Source of the DNA: an uncultured Microbacteriaceae bacterium
GTDB lineage: Bacteria > Actinomycetota > Actinomycetes > Actinomycetales > Microbacteriaceae
DNA: 64,000 nucleotides
Assembly: GCA_903859205.1 (NCBI GenBank)
Contig: CAIOLM010000013.1
Coordinates: 35,134 to 99,133, forward strand
Direction: 5' to 3'
Below the pieces are notes generated by a model, which saw only the letters and a list, made by a program, of their open reading frames with translations, was not told the DNA's origin and searched no databases. Position 1 is the stretch's first letter, and every line of letters begins with the position of its first letter. This document shows positions 45,095 to 53,754 of the stretch, one piece after another. Both the position numbers and the translations under genes were made by a program.

Positions 45095-46840
45095 ATGGCA
45101 CTGTTTGGTCGTCGTAAAAAGAGCGAGGAAAGCCCAAGCGCTACTCCCGTGGTTGCCGCTGAAGCGAAGAAGACTGCACCCGTGAAGGCTCCCGCGGCCA
45201 AGGCCTCAACGGTCAAGGCTCCCGCCTCGAAGGCTCCGGCCTCAAAGGCGCCGGCTGCTAAATCGCCTGCAACGAAAACTTCTGTCGCCAAGCAGCCCGT
45301 GACACAACCAGCGCCAGCTAAATCTGCCGCCAAAAAACCAGCAGTCAATGCTCCGGCGGTTAAGGCTCCGGCGGTTAAGGCTCCGGCGAAGGCAGTCGCA
45401 AAGCCTTCGGCAAAGAGCTCGGGTGAAAAGTCTCCTGCCGCGAAGCCGGCCGTCAAGGCCGCAGCAAAGGCACCCGCAGCGAAAGCGCCCGCAGCGAAAG
45501 CAGCTGTGAACGCTCCGGCAAAGTCCGCGACTAAGTCGGCGGAAACCAAAACGACCTCGACATCAAAGAAATCGCCAGCGGCATCTCCCGTTGTCAATGA
45601 ACCGTCGCCTGCCAAGGCTCCGGCCGCCAAGCGCGGCCGTCCGGCTAAGGTCGTCTCCTCAGGCGAGCCCGACGTTGAAATTGATGACGAAGAAATAGTC
45701 GTCGATCTTGTTGATGACGATGCTGAGGGAATTGACGTTGTCGACGTCGTCGCAGAGGTCGTCGTGGACGCCGACGCTGATGCTGATGACGCGGAGGCAG
45801 ACGAAGAAGACGACGCCAAGCCCAAGTCAACTATTGACGCAGACGAGCGACTTCCCACGGGAGCAATCGTCATCTCGAGCGCTGATGATGATGATGACGA
45901 CATCCCGGTTATCTCAACCGCGATTACTGGCGCGACTGCCGACCCGGTAAAGGATTACCTCAAGCAAATCGGTAAGGTTCCGCTTCTGAATGCCGTCGAA
46001 GAGGTCGACCTCGCTTTGCGCATCGAGGCCGGACTGTTCGCCGAAGACAAGTTGGCGAATACATCCAAGATTGACAAGCAGCTCAAGCGAGAGCTCATGT
46101 GGGTTGCCAAGGATGGCCAGCGGGCCAAGAGTCACCTGCTGGGAGCCAACCTTCGCCTTGTTGTTTCGCTTGCCAAGCGCTACACCGGGCGAGGCATGCA
46201 GTTCCTCGACCTCATTCAAGAGGGCAACCTCGGACTGATTCGCGCTGTTGAGAAGTTTGATTACACCAAGGGTTTCAAGTTTTCGACCTATGCCACCTGG
46301 TGGATTCGCCAAGCCATCACACGTGCGATGGCCGATCAGGCGCGCACCATCCGCATCCCAGTCCACATGGTTGAAGTAATTAACAAGCTCGCTCGCGTTC
46401 AGCGTCAAATGCTTCAGGACCTCGGGCGCGAACCGACTCCTGAGGAACTCTCCCGCGAGCTGGACATGACTCCTGAAAAGGTTGTCGAAGTGCAGAAGTA
46501 CGGCCGTGAGCCGATTTCGCTTCACACCCCCCTGGGTGAAGACGGTGACAGTGAGTTCGGTGATCTCATCGAAGACACGGAGGCGGTTGTTCCTGCAGAC
46601 GCCGTTGGTTTCACCATGCTTCAGAAGCAGCTGGAGTCGCTTCTTGACTCACTTTCAGAACGTGAGGCCGGTGTGATTCGAATGCGTTTCGGTCTCGGCG
46701 ATGGAATTCCCAAAACACTCGACCAGATTGGTGACACGTTCGGGGTAACCCGTGAGCGCATCCGCCAAATCGAATCGAAGACTATGGCCAAGCTCCGTCA
46801 CCCTTCCCGTTCGCAATCATTGCGCGACTACCTCGAGTAA
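45095..46840 (+). CDS. sigA: Principal RNA polymerase sigma factor (SigA/HrdB type)
   Basis: Directs RNA polymerase to housekeeping promoters. 581 residues from ATG 45095. Residues about 15-185 are a Lys/Ala/Pro-rich low-complexity tail (repeated [16 protein letters not shown]) followed by a strongly acidic stretch ([20 protein letters not shown]). Then region 1.2 ([16 protein letters not shown]), 2 ([37 protein letters not shown]), 3 and 4 ([19 protein letters not shown]). ATG 45089 is an equal alternative start; longer forms lack support. Confidence 0.95.
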   Translation: MALFGRRKKSEESPSATPVVAAEAKKTAPVKAPAAKASTVKAPASKAPASKAPAAKSPATKTSVAKQPVTQPAPAKSAAKKPAVNAPAVKAPAVKAPAKAVAKPSAKSSGEKSPAAKPAVKAAAKAPAAKAPAAKAAVNAPAKSATKSAETKTTSTSKKSPAASPVVNEPSPAKAPAAKRGRPAKVVSSGEPDVEIDDEEIVVDLVDDDAEGIDVVDVVAEVVVDADADADDAEADEEDDAKPKSTIDADERLPTGAIVISSADDDDDDIPVISTAITGATADPVKDYLKQIGKVPLLNAVEEVDLALRIEAGLFAEDKLANTSKIDKQLKRELMWVAKDGQRAKSHLLGANLRLVVSLAKRYTGRGMQFLDLIQEGNLGLIRAVEKFDYTKGFKFSTYATWWIRQAITRAMADQARTIRIPVHMVEVINKLARVQRQMLQDLGREPTPEELSRELDMTPEKVVEVQKYGREPISLHTPLGEDGDSEFGDLIEDTEAVVPADAVGFTMLQKQLESLLDSLSEREAGVIRMRFGLGDGIPKTLDQIGDTFGVTRERIRQIESKTMAKLRHPSRSQSLRDYLE

Positions 46841-46844
46841 ATCG

Positions 46845-48113
46845 ATGCTTCGGTATGCGCCCGCAGTCGCCGTTGGACGTCTTGTTCGATGGGTCGCACG
46901 CAAGCGCAAACCCGGTGGGGGAGCTGCTATTCCTGGGGTTGTCGTCAACCGACTCGCACCTGGATTTCTCCCTCAAGTGCTCAACTCCTTTCCTCAGGGG
47001 CTAGTGGTCGTCACCGGCACTGCGGGTAAATCGACGACTACTCGCATGCTGGCCGCGATTGTTTCAGCCCACGGCAAGAGGGTCTTCACCAACCCCTCTA
47101 CGGCCAACATCGCCCAAGGACTCACGTCGGCGATTCTCGCGCAGTCGACCATTACTGGTCGGATTGAAGCTGACATTGCGATTTTAGAGATGGATGAGGG
47201 ACACGCGGCAAAGTTGTCTGAACGGGCGCCTGCTGATGTGTGTGTTCTGCTCAATGTGTGTGTCGATCAGGTAGACCGCTTCTTCGACCCTCAGCTCGTC
47301 ACGGGCATGTTGTCCAAGGTCGCTCGTGCGACCACGGGTCCTGTCATTTTCAATGCTGATGACCTAAGCATTGTCGAAGCAGTTCAAACTGTGTCCACAG
47401 AACGTTCTGTCGGATTTGGCATGGGATCTGCACTGAGGAGCACACAGCTTCGCAACATGGGTTACGTTCGCCCAGCCCTTGCAGTGACGCCGCCAGAGAT
47501 CTGCGGCGAGCTTTCTTCGGTCGATGGCCGAAGAGCATCTCTCCGCCTTGATGGGGTGGACGCAGATGTGCATTTGCCGGCCATCGGAGTTCATTACGGT
47601 GTCGACGCCGTTGCTGCTCTCACGGCTGCAAGTCGTGTTTTGGGTCAGGACTACGACCCTGTTTTGGCTTCCCGCACGCTGTCGGCCCTCGATCCTGTTT
47701 TCGGGCGTGGGGAGACGCTCACTATCCGGGGTCAGGAGATTGACATGGTCTTAATTCAAAACCCGACGAGCTTCCGCTTGAACGTGAACAGCATTCCCGC
47801 AGAATCCGATTGCGTGATGATTGCCGTTGGGTCAGACGTTCGCGATTACGCCTATTTGTGGCCTGTCCATCTCGATCATCTTTCGCGTCTTGCCATCGCT
47901 GCCGGGCCCAAGGCCCGTGAGGTGGCTATCCATGCGCTTTACAACGATGTCGCTGTTGACAGTGTCGAGGAAAATCTGGAGCTTGCGTTAGAGGCATTCC
48001 TTGCTCTGCCCAGGCCGAGTCACGGTCGGAAAACTCTCGTGTTTAGCGCCGACTCCATGCGCCGCACACGTCGGTATTTTGATCTTGCCGAACAAGGGGT
48101 ATGGGAGTCGTGA
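46845..48113 (+). CDS. murT: MurT-like Mur ligase family protein, divergent
   Basis: 422 residues. In other bacteria MurT with GatD amidates the alpha-carboxyl of D-Glu in lipid II. Seen here: a short N-terminus (MLRYAPAVAVGRLVRW), the P-loop VVVTGTAGKSTTTRML (family form GTNGKTTT), AILEMDEGHAAKL and LNVCVDQVDRFFDP, and the DUF1727-type C-terminus. Missing: the two CxxC pairs of the MurT zinc ribbon, expected between FNADD and RPALAV (residues about 170-215; only one Cys there). The DGxDxSWIWD segment I recall from MurT reads DVRDYAYLWP. Start ATG 46845, 4 nt after sigA; the stop overlaps the gatD start. Confidence 0.82.
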   Translation: MLRYAPAVAVGRLVRWVARKRKPGGGAAIPGVVVNRLAPGFLPQVLNSFPQGLVVVTGTAGKSTTTRMLAAIVSAHGKRVFTNPSTANIAQGLTSAILAQSTITGRIEADIAILEMDEGHAAKLSERAPADVCVLLNVCVDQVDRFFDPQLVTGMLSKVARATTGPVIFNADDLSIVEAVQTVSTERSVGFGMGSALRSTQLRNMGYVRPALAVTPPEICGELSSVDGRRASLRLDGVDADVHLPAIGVHYGVDAVAALTAASRVLGQDYDPVLASRTLSALDPVFGRGETLTIRGQEIDMVLIQNPTSFRLNVNSIPAESDCVMIAVGSDVRDYAYLWPVHLDHLSRLAIAAGPKAREVAIHALYNDVAVDSVEENLELALEAFLALPRPSHGRKTLVFSADSMRRTRRYFDLAEQGVWES

Positions 48114-48796
48114 TTCGCGTCGCCAAACTCCTTCCGGCGCTGACGAACTCTCAGGGCGATGCTGAAAATGCTGAGGCGATTGTCGCCACGCTTGGCTGGC
48201 TGGGCCGGTCGGCGGGCATCGTGTCTTGTGATGTGGGCTCGCACCTGTCACCCTGTGATGTGTTTGTTCTCGGTCACGTGACCGAGAGTGATTTTGCAGC
48301 TGCCAGAGACCAAGTCGCGCTGTGGGCTGACGCCCTCCTCGCTTCGGTCTCTAAGGGTTCGATAATTCTCGCGGTTGGCTCTGGTATTGAGTTACTGGTG
48401 TCGATCGGGCTCCTGAACGGCGTCGTGAGGCCGCATCAATCCCGGAGCGTCACAGATTGTGTTGTCGATGCTGAAGGCAACGAGTTGTGGGGTTTTGAAA
48501 ACAGTGCTTGCGGCTATCTCAGGAGCGACCTGGAGCGACCCCTGGGGGTCGTGCTTGCCGGAATTGGAAACGGCGATGGCACCGAGGGCGTTCGATCCGA
48601 GTTTGGCCAAGGGCTGGTTTTGGCAACACACCTGCACGGGCCAGTTCTCGTTCGCAACGAAGAACTAATGGATGAGATTGTGTCACGAGCGACCCACGTC
48701 TCAGAGGTCACGGTTAACACCGCGACGGGACAAAGAGCGCGCTCACTTGCGCGCGAGAACCGCGCAGCAATGATTGCGCTGACGAAGCGGAGCTAG
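48110..48796 (+). CDS. gatD: GatD-like class I glutamine amidotransferase homologue lacking the catalytic Cys
   Basis: 228 residues from GTG 48110, which overlaps the murT stop (GTGA). The fold markers are kept: IRVAKLLPALTNSQGDAENA, CDVFVLG, GFEN and the C-terminal THLHGPVLVRNEELMD with the catalytic His (about residue 176). But the nucleophile elbow, normally CGGYQ or CAGYQ, reads AVGSGIELL, with Gly where Cys is needed. The ENHGGRT-type glutamine-binding segment reads ENSACGY, and the GGGSD-type segment reads GHVTES. Glutaminase activity is therefore unlikely. An ATG at 48101 is a possible alternative start. Confidence 0.8.
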   Translation: MIRVAKLLPALTNSQGDAENAEAIVATLGWLGRSAGIVSCDVGSHLSPCDVFVLGHVTESDFAAARDQVALWADALLASVSKGSIILAVGSGIELLVSIGLLNGVVRPHQSRSVTDCVVDAEGNELWGFENSACGYLRSDLERPLGVVLAGIGNGDGTEGVRSEFGQGLVLATHLHGPVLVRNEELMDEIVSRATHVSEVTVNTATGQRARSLARENRAAMIALTKRS

Positions 48797-48806
48797 TCGC
48801 GCGCAG

Positions 48807-49040
48807 CTAGTCGCGCGGAGCTGCGAGACGAGCGCTTTCGTCGTGCCAGGTGGCCCCGAGAGCAATCAGCTTCTCTTTGTTCTCTCTCCCGTGGTGACCG
48901 CAGAAAAGGAGCTGGCCGCCAGATGAGAGCGTCGCGCGAATGTAGGCCTGTGCTCCGCAGCTGTCGCAGCGGTCGAGGGCGGTCAGCTCGTGAGCAGGGG
49001 TTGTTGCAGTGACTTCTTGTGCTTCTGCTTGTACTGACAC
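48807..49040 (-). CDS. DUF7455-type small zinc-binding protein
   Basis: 77 residues. The core ALDRCDSCGAQAYIRATLSSG followed by QLLFCGHHGRENKEKL has CxxC and CxHH, a likely zinc site, and matches small actinobacterial proteins encoded beside gyrB/parE-type genes. Function unknown. GTG 49040 is chosen because AAGGAG lies 6 nt upstream; a longer frame from 49091 lacks a site. Divergent from the topoisomerase B gene. Confidence 0.82.
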   Translation of the reverse strand: MSVQAEAQEVTATTPAHELTALDRCDSCGAQAYIRATLSSGGQLLFCGHHGRENKEKLIALGATWHDESARLAAPRD

Positions 49041-49175
49041 CGTGAGCTCCTTAGCTGAACTGTTGAACGCTTTACTAACTAAACCACGCAACGCGTCGAC
49101 AATCGTTCAGTTTCCTAGGTATTTCGCTCAAAGCATATTCAGGCGCATACGGCGTTGCCATGGGTGTGAGCAGAG

Positions 49176-49196
49176 TCCTCAAAGGTAGTTTGAGGA
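49176..49196 (+). promoter_or_regulatory. Hairpin in the leader of the topoisomerase B gene
   Basis: 8-bp perfect inverted repeat TCCTCAAA-ggtag-TTTGAGGA, 22 nt before the GTG. The right arm is followed by GG, making a spare ribosome-like GAGGAGG. It may be a leader structure. Confidence 0.35.
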
Positions 49197-49218
49197 GGCA
49201 ATCACAACAGGGAGTTTT

Positions 49219-51297
49219 GTGTCTACGGAATATTCAGCTCGGCACTTGTCGGTGCTCGAGGGGCTTGAGGCCGTTCGCAAGCGCCCTGGAATGTACATCG
49301 GAACAACCGACTCCCGCGGCCTCATGCACTGCTTGTGGGAAATCATCGATAACTCCGTCGACGAAGCTCTGGCCGGACACGGCAACACCATTGACGTTCG
49401 CTTGCACTCCGACGGCTCCGTAGAGGTCCGTGACAAGGCTCGAGGTATCCCAGTAGATATTGAGCCAAAGACGGGCCTGTCAGGCGTCGAAGTTGTTTTC
49501 ACTAAGCTCCACGCCGGAGGAAAGTTCGGTTCGGGGTCGTATGCCGCTTCCGGCGGGTTGCACGGTGTTGGTGCATCCGTCGTCAACGCACTCAGCGAAC
49601 GACTCGATGTTGAAGTGGATCGTGACGGTAAGACCTACTCGATGTCGTTTCACCGAGGCGAACCAGGAATATTCGATGACGCCCAGGGAATCTCGCCGAG
49701 CAACCCGTTCACGCCCTTCGATGACCACTCTGAATTGCGCGTCACGGGCAAGGTTGCCAAGGGTGTAACCGGCACGCGCGTGCGTTACTGGGCGGACCGG
49801 CAGGTGTTCACTCCGGGTGCGGAGTTCCAGTTCGAGGACCTCGTCTCTCGAGCCCGACAGACAGCCTTTCTTGTTCCCGGTTTGCACGTGAGTATCGAAG
49901 ATGAACGCGGGCCTGAACCGATTTCCTCTGAGTTTTCCTACTCTGGCGGTATTAGTGAGTTCGTAGATTTCCTGGCGGCTGATTCAGCGCTTACTTCTAC
50001 GTGGCGTCTCGACGGCGAGGGCACATTTATCGAGAACGTGCCGGTTCTTTCTGATGGCGGCGATATGGAAATGCGGGAAGTCGAGCGAAGCTGTGCAGTC
50101 GATGTCGCCCTGCGTTGGGGCACCGGCTACGACACGGTCGTTCACTCATTCGTCAACATCATCGCCACTCCCAAAGGCGGAACCCACCTCTTGGGATTTG
50201 AGCAGTCGCTGCTCAAGGTGATGCGCGCACAAGTTGAAGCTAATTCTCGCAAGCTCAAGGCCGGTAACGACAAGCTCGAGAAGGACGACATCCTGGCTGG
50301 GCTAACGGCGGTTGTCACGGTGCGTTTTGCTGAGCCGCAGTTCGAAGGGCAAACAAAAGAAGTGCTGGGTACTCCTGCTGTCCGGCAAATCGTTTCCAAC
50401 GTCGTCGCTAAAGCACTGACGGCACGGCTGACCTCAACGAAACGAGACGACAAGGCTCAGTCGACCCTGTTGCTCGAAAAGATCGTCAGCGAGATGAAGA
50501 GTCGCATTTCGGCTCGGACAATGAAAGAGACGCAGCGTCGGAAGAATGCGCTCGAGACTTCATCGTTGCCGGCAAAGTTGGTTGATTGTCGGAGCAATGA
50601 CGTTGATGAATCGGAACTCTTCATCGTCGAGGGTGACTCCGCGCTGGGAACCGCGAAGCTTGCCCGACGCAGTGAGTTCCAGGCGCTTCTGCCGATTCGA
50701 GGCAAGATCTTGAATGTTCAAAAGGCTTCCGTCAGCGACATGTTGCACAACGCTGAGTGTGCCTCAATCATTCAAGTCATCGGAGCGGGTTCGGGCCGCA
50801 CCTTCGATCTTGAGGCCGCTCGGTACGGCAAGGTCATACTGATGTCGGATGCTGATGTTGATGGAGCCCACATCCGCACCCTGCTGCTCACTCTCTTTTT
50901 TCGATACATGCGCCCTCTCGTTGAGGCCGGACGGGTTTTCGCTGCAGTCCCGCCTCTGCACCGTGTCGTGGTTGTCAACCCAGGATCGAAGCCGAACGAG
51001 ACAATTTATACGTACAGCGAGGCGGAATTGCAGACTTTGCTCGCCTCCCTTGCGAAGCAGGGTAAGCGCTACCAAGAACCAATTCAGCGATACAAGGGTC
51101 TGGGCGAGATGAACGCTGATCAGCTTGCGCTCACGACGATGGACCGCGAGCACCGCTCGCTTCGACGCGTTCGAATAGAAGATGCGGCAATGGCCGACAA
51201 CGTTTTCGAGCTGTTAATGGGCAATGAGGTTGCCCCGCGTCGCGACTTCATAATTTCGGGCTCGAGCCGCATGTCGCGCGACCGAATCGACGTTTAG
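49219..51297 (+). CDS. parE: Type II DNA topoisomerase subunit B (topoisomerase IV ParE / GyrB type)
   Basis: ATPase and TOPRIM subunit of a type IIA topoisomerase. 692 residues. GHKL ATPase motifs: WEIIDNSVDEALAG, VRDKARGIP and SGGLHGVGASVVNALS. TOPRIM: LFIVEGDSALG, LPIRGKILNV and ILMSDADVDGAHIRTLLL. The C-terminus is YKGLGEMNADQLALTTMD. Its position near sigA, away from dnaA-recF, and the convergent partner suggest the second enzyme, topoisomerase IV, instead of gyrase; sequence alone does not settle it. GTG start after GGGAG. The stop overlaps the partner's stop by 4 nt. Confidence 0.88.
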   Translation: MSTEYSARHLSVLEGLEAVRKRPGMYIGTTDSRGLMHCLWEIIDNSVDEALAGHGNTIDVRLHSDGSVEVRDKARGIPVDIEPKTGLSGVEVVFTKLHAGGKFGSGSYAASGGLHGVGASVVNALSERLDVEVDRDGKTYSMSFHRGEPGIFDDAQGISPSNPFTPFDDHSELRVTGKVAKGVTGTRVRYWADRQVFTPGAEFQFEDLVSRARQTAFLVPGLHVSIEDERGPEPISSEFSYSGGISEFVDFLAADSALTSTWRLDGEGTFIENVPVLSDGGDMEMREVERSCAVDVALRWGTGYDTVVHSFVNIIATPKGGTHLLGFEQSLLKVMRAQVEANSRKLKAGNDKLEKDDILAGLTAVVTVRFAEPQFEGQTKEVLGTPAVRQIVSNVVAKALTARLTSTKRDDKAQSTLLLEKIVSEMKSRISARTMKETQRRKNALETSSLPAKLVDCRSNDVDESELFIVEGDSALGTAKLARRSEFQALLPIRGKILNVQKASVSDMLHNAECASIIQVIGAGSGRTFDLEAARYGKVILMSDADVDGAHIRTLLLTLFFRYMRPLVEAGRVFAAVPPLHRVVVVNPGSKPNETIYTYSEAELQTLLASLAKQGKRYQEPIQRYKGLGEMNADQLALTTMDREHRSLRRVRIEDAAMADNVFELLMGNEVAPRRDFIISGSSRMSRDRIDV

Positions 51298-53744
51298 GTC
51301 AGCGCGTCTGTTCCTAGGAATGAGACGTCGGCCGCTAGTTTTTCACCGGATCCGTCTCGCTTTCCCCAAGCGCTTGGCAAATCCCGAGGGCTGCCATCGA
51401 GGCCATTCGCCCTAGGTGTGGAGGTGGAGACAAGGGCAACCAAGAGTGCGTCTTCGCCTTTGAGGAGCGCGTGTGAACGCACCCCGCCGGTGCCTCGACC
51501 TTTGGCGGGGAACTCGCTCCAGGGAGAGATTTTGGCCCGTCCTGCGTCCGTTCCGATCAGTGTTGCAAAGCTCGTAGACACCGTTGTCACGGTTGCCTCT
51601 GCGCCCGAGGCGATCGCACCGAAGTAGATTACCGACGCGCTCTCGTTGACTCGGATGCCCGCCATACCGCTCGCGCTGGCACCCTGTGGGCGAACTTGAT
51701 CGGCGCCGAAGCGAAGCAGCTGCGTGTCGGACGTGATGAACACCAGTTCTGAGTCGTCTCCAGCCAGGGTCGCGCCCACAATAAGGTCGTCTTCTTTCAG
51801 GCCGATGATGGAAATGCCTGATTTTGGAGACAAACTAGTCACGTCGATGCGCTTGACCACACCCTGCTTCGTGCCCAGGGCGAGAGGGGTTGCCGCGTTT
51901 AACGAGACGATTCCCACCACCGTCTCTCCGGCCTCAAGCTCGATGTAATCGCGGGCAGGGACGCCGGCAGAGAGAGCGACAGCGGACGCCGGAACTCCGG
52001 GCAAATTGACAGGAGAGAAGTGAACCAAGCGCCCGAGGCTGGTTACGGCTCCGACGAGTCCTCGGCGCGACGAAGGTACGACTGTGCGTACACCGTCGTG
52101 AAGACTGCGATGTTGAGACATCGAAAGCGAATCGCTATCGCTGGCGGGATCGATTCGGGCTAGAACCCCGTCTGAGCTCAGGACCACGTGACAAGCAGTG
52201 TCCTCCACTTGCATGGGGCCTGCGTTAGCAGCTCGTTTGGCCGATACCGTTTCAACGGTTGACGTCGACAGTACAGTGCGTCGTGGAGTTCCGAGCGCCT
52301 TGCTGACAGCATCGAGCTCACTGCCGACAACAGCGCGAAGCTTTCGCTCATCGGCCAAAATAGCCTCGAGTTCGGCAATCTCGGCACGGAGGCTGTCGGC
52401 TTCAGACTCAAGCTCGATACGACTGAACTTGGTCAGCCGTCTCAGGCGGAGTTCGAGAATGTAGTCCGCTTGTGGCACCGTCAATTCGTAGACCTCGATG
52501 AGTCGCGTGCGTGCCTGATCGGAATCATCGCTGGCGCGGATGACCTGAATGACCTCGTCGATATCGGTGATGGCGATAAGCAAACCGTCGACGAGGTGAA
52601 GTCGGTCTCGGCGTTTCGCCAAACGGAACGAGGATCGACGAGCCACGACGTCGAGCCTGTGGTTCACGTAGACCTCGAGCATCTGGCGAAGCCCGAGCGT
52701 TTGGGGGCTGCCGTCAACTAGAGCAACGTTGTTGATATTGAATGCGTCTTCGAGGGGGGTAAAACGATAGAGCTGTTCGAGAACGGCCTCGGGATTAAAC
52801 CCTGTCTTTATTTCGATGACTAACTTGAGCCCATGGTGACGGTCGGTGAGGTCAACAACGTTTGAAACACCTGTGATCTTCTTGCTGTTGACCCCTTCCT
52901 TGATCTTGTCGATGACTTTCTCCGGGCCGACCAGATAAGGAAGCTCCGTTACGACGATCCCGGTCTTGCGTGGAGATACGTTCTCAACGGTCGATTTGGC
53001 GCGAACCCGAAACGCGCCCTTTCCCGTTTCGTAAGCCTCACGAATCCCGTCGAGGCCCATGATGGTTCCCCCACCGGGCAAGTCAGGCCCAGGGACGTAG
53101 GCCATGAGTTCATCGAGCGTGGCCTCAGGGTTATTCAGCAGAACTTTGGCGGCCGCCACGACCTCAACAAGGTTGTGCGGAGCCATGTTGGTAGCCATGC
53201 CGACCGCAATACCGCTTGCCCCGTTTACGAGCAGGTTGGGGAATGCTGCCGAGAGTACTTGCGGCTGAGTGAGCTGGTTGTCATAGTTCGGCTCAAAGTC
53301 AACGACATCCTCGTCGAGATTCTCGGTGAGGGCAAGTGCAGAGGGCGCCAGACGAGCTTCCGTGTACCGGGCCGCAGCAGGTCCGTCATCGAGAGAACCG
53401 AAATTACCGTGACCGTCAATCAAAGGCACCCGAAGTGAGAAATCTTGCGCGAGACGAACCAGGGCGTCATAAATCGAAGCGTCACCGTGTGGGTGAAGCT
53501 TTCCCATCACTTCGCCGACTACTCGGGCCGACTTTACGTGGCCACGGTCGGGCCGCAGCCCCATCTCAGCCATCTGGAAAAGAATGCGTCGTTGTACTGG
53601 CTTTAGCCCGTCGCGGGCATCGGGAAGTGCCCGAGAGTAGATGACCGAATACGCGTATTCCAGAAAGGAATCCTGCATTTCTGTTGCAACATCGATATCA
53701 GAGATGCGTTCGGGGCTCGGTGTGGTGGGCGACGAAGGCGACAT
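51294..53744 (-). CDS. parC: Type II DNA topoisomerase subunit A (topoisomerase IV ParC / GyrA type)
   Basis: DNA breakage-reunion subunit. 816 residues. QDSFLEYAYSVIYSRALPDARDGLKPVQRR at the start (given here as its known family block), HPHGDASIYDALVRLAQ (quinolone-determining region) and the catalytic Tyr in AARYTEARL. The C-terminal beta-pinwheel shows repeated units such as VVPSSRRGLVGAVTSLGRL and FITSDTQLLRFG; I see no clear GyrA box, which favours ParC. ATG 53744 has GAAGGA 4 nt upstream; ATG 53756 is the alternative. Encoded convergently with the B subunit and not in an operon with it. Confidence 0.88.
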   Translation of the reverse strand: MSPSSPTTPSPERISDIDVATEMQDSFLEYAYSVIYSRALPDARDGLKPVQRRILFQMAEMGLRPDRGHVKSARVVGEVMGKLHPHGDASIYDALVRLAQDFSLRVPLIDGHGNFGSLDDGPAAARYTEARLAPSALALTENLDEDVVDFEPNYDNQLTQPQVLSAAFPNLLVNGASGIAVGMATNMAPHNLVEVVAAAKVLLNNPEATLDELMAYVPGPDLPGGGTIMGLDGIREAYETGKGAFRVRAKSTVENVSPRKTGIVVTELPYLVGPEKVIDKIKEGVNSKKITGVSNVVDLTDRHHGLKLVIEIKTGFNPEAVLEQLYRFTPLEDAFNINNVALVDGSPQTLGLRQMLEVYVNHRLDVVARRSSFRLAKRRDRLHLVDGLLIAITDIDEVIQVIRASDDSDQARTRLIEVYELTVPQADYILELRLRRLTKFSRIELESEADSLRAEIAELEAILADERKLRAVVGSELDAVSKALGTPRRTVLSTSTVETVSAKRAANAGPMQVEDTACHVVLSSDGVLARIDPASDSDSLSMSQHRSLHDGVRTVVPSSRRGLVGAVTSLGRLVHFSPVNLPGVPASAVALSAGVPARDYIELEAGETVVGIVSLNAATPLALGTKQGVVKRIDVTSLSPKSGISIIGLKEDDLIVGATLAGDDSELVFITSDTQLLRFGADQVRPQGASASGMAGIRVNESASVIYFGAIASGAEATVTTVSTSFATLIGTDAGRAKISPWSEFPAKGRGTGGVRSHALLKGEDALLVALVSTSTPRANGLDGSPRDLPSAWGKRDGSGEKLAADVSFLGTDALT

Positions 53745-53747
53745 AAT
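53742..53747 (+). promoter_or_regulatory. -10 element of the phosphodiesterase-like gene (leaderless)
   Basis: CATAAT, 7 nt before ATG 53755. It covers the parC start codon on the other strand. Confidence 0.42.
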
Positions 53748-53754
53748 GTCCTTC

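Noticed and set aside
44965..45903. 312-codon Ser/Ala-rich frame on the minus strand
   Set aside because: It is the complement of the Lys/Ala/Pro and Asp/Glu repeats of the sigma factor; low complexity explains the open frame.
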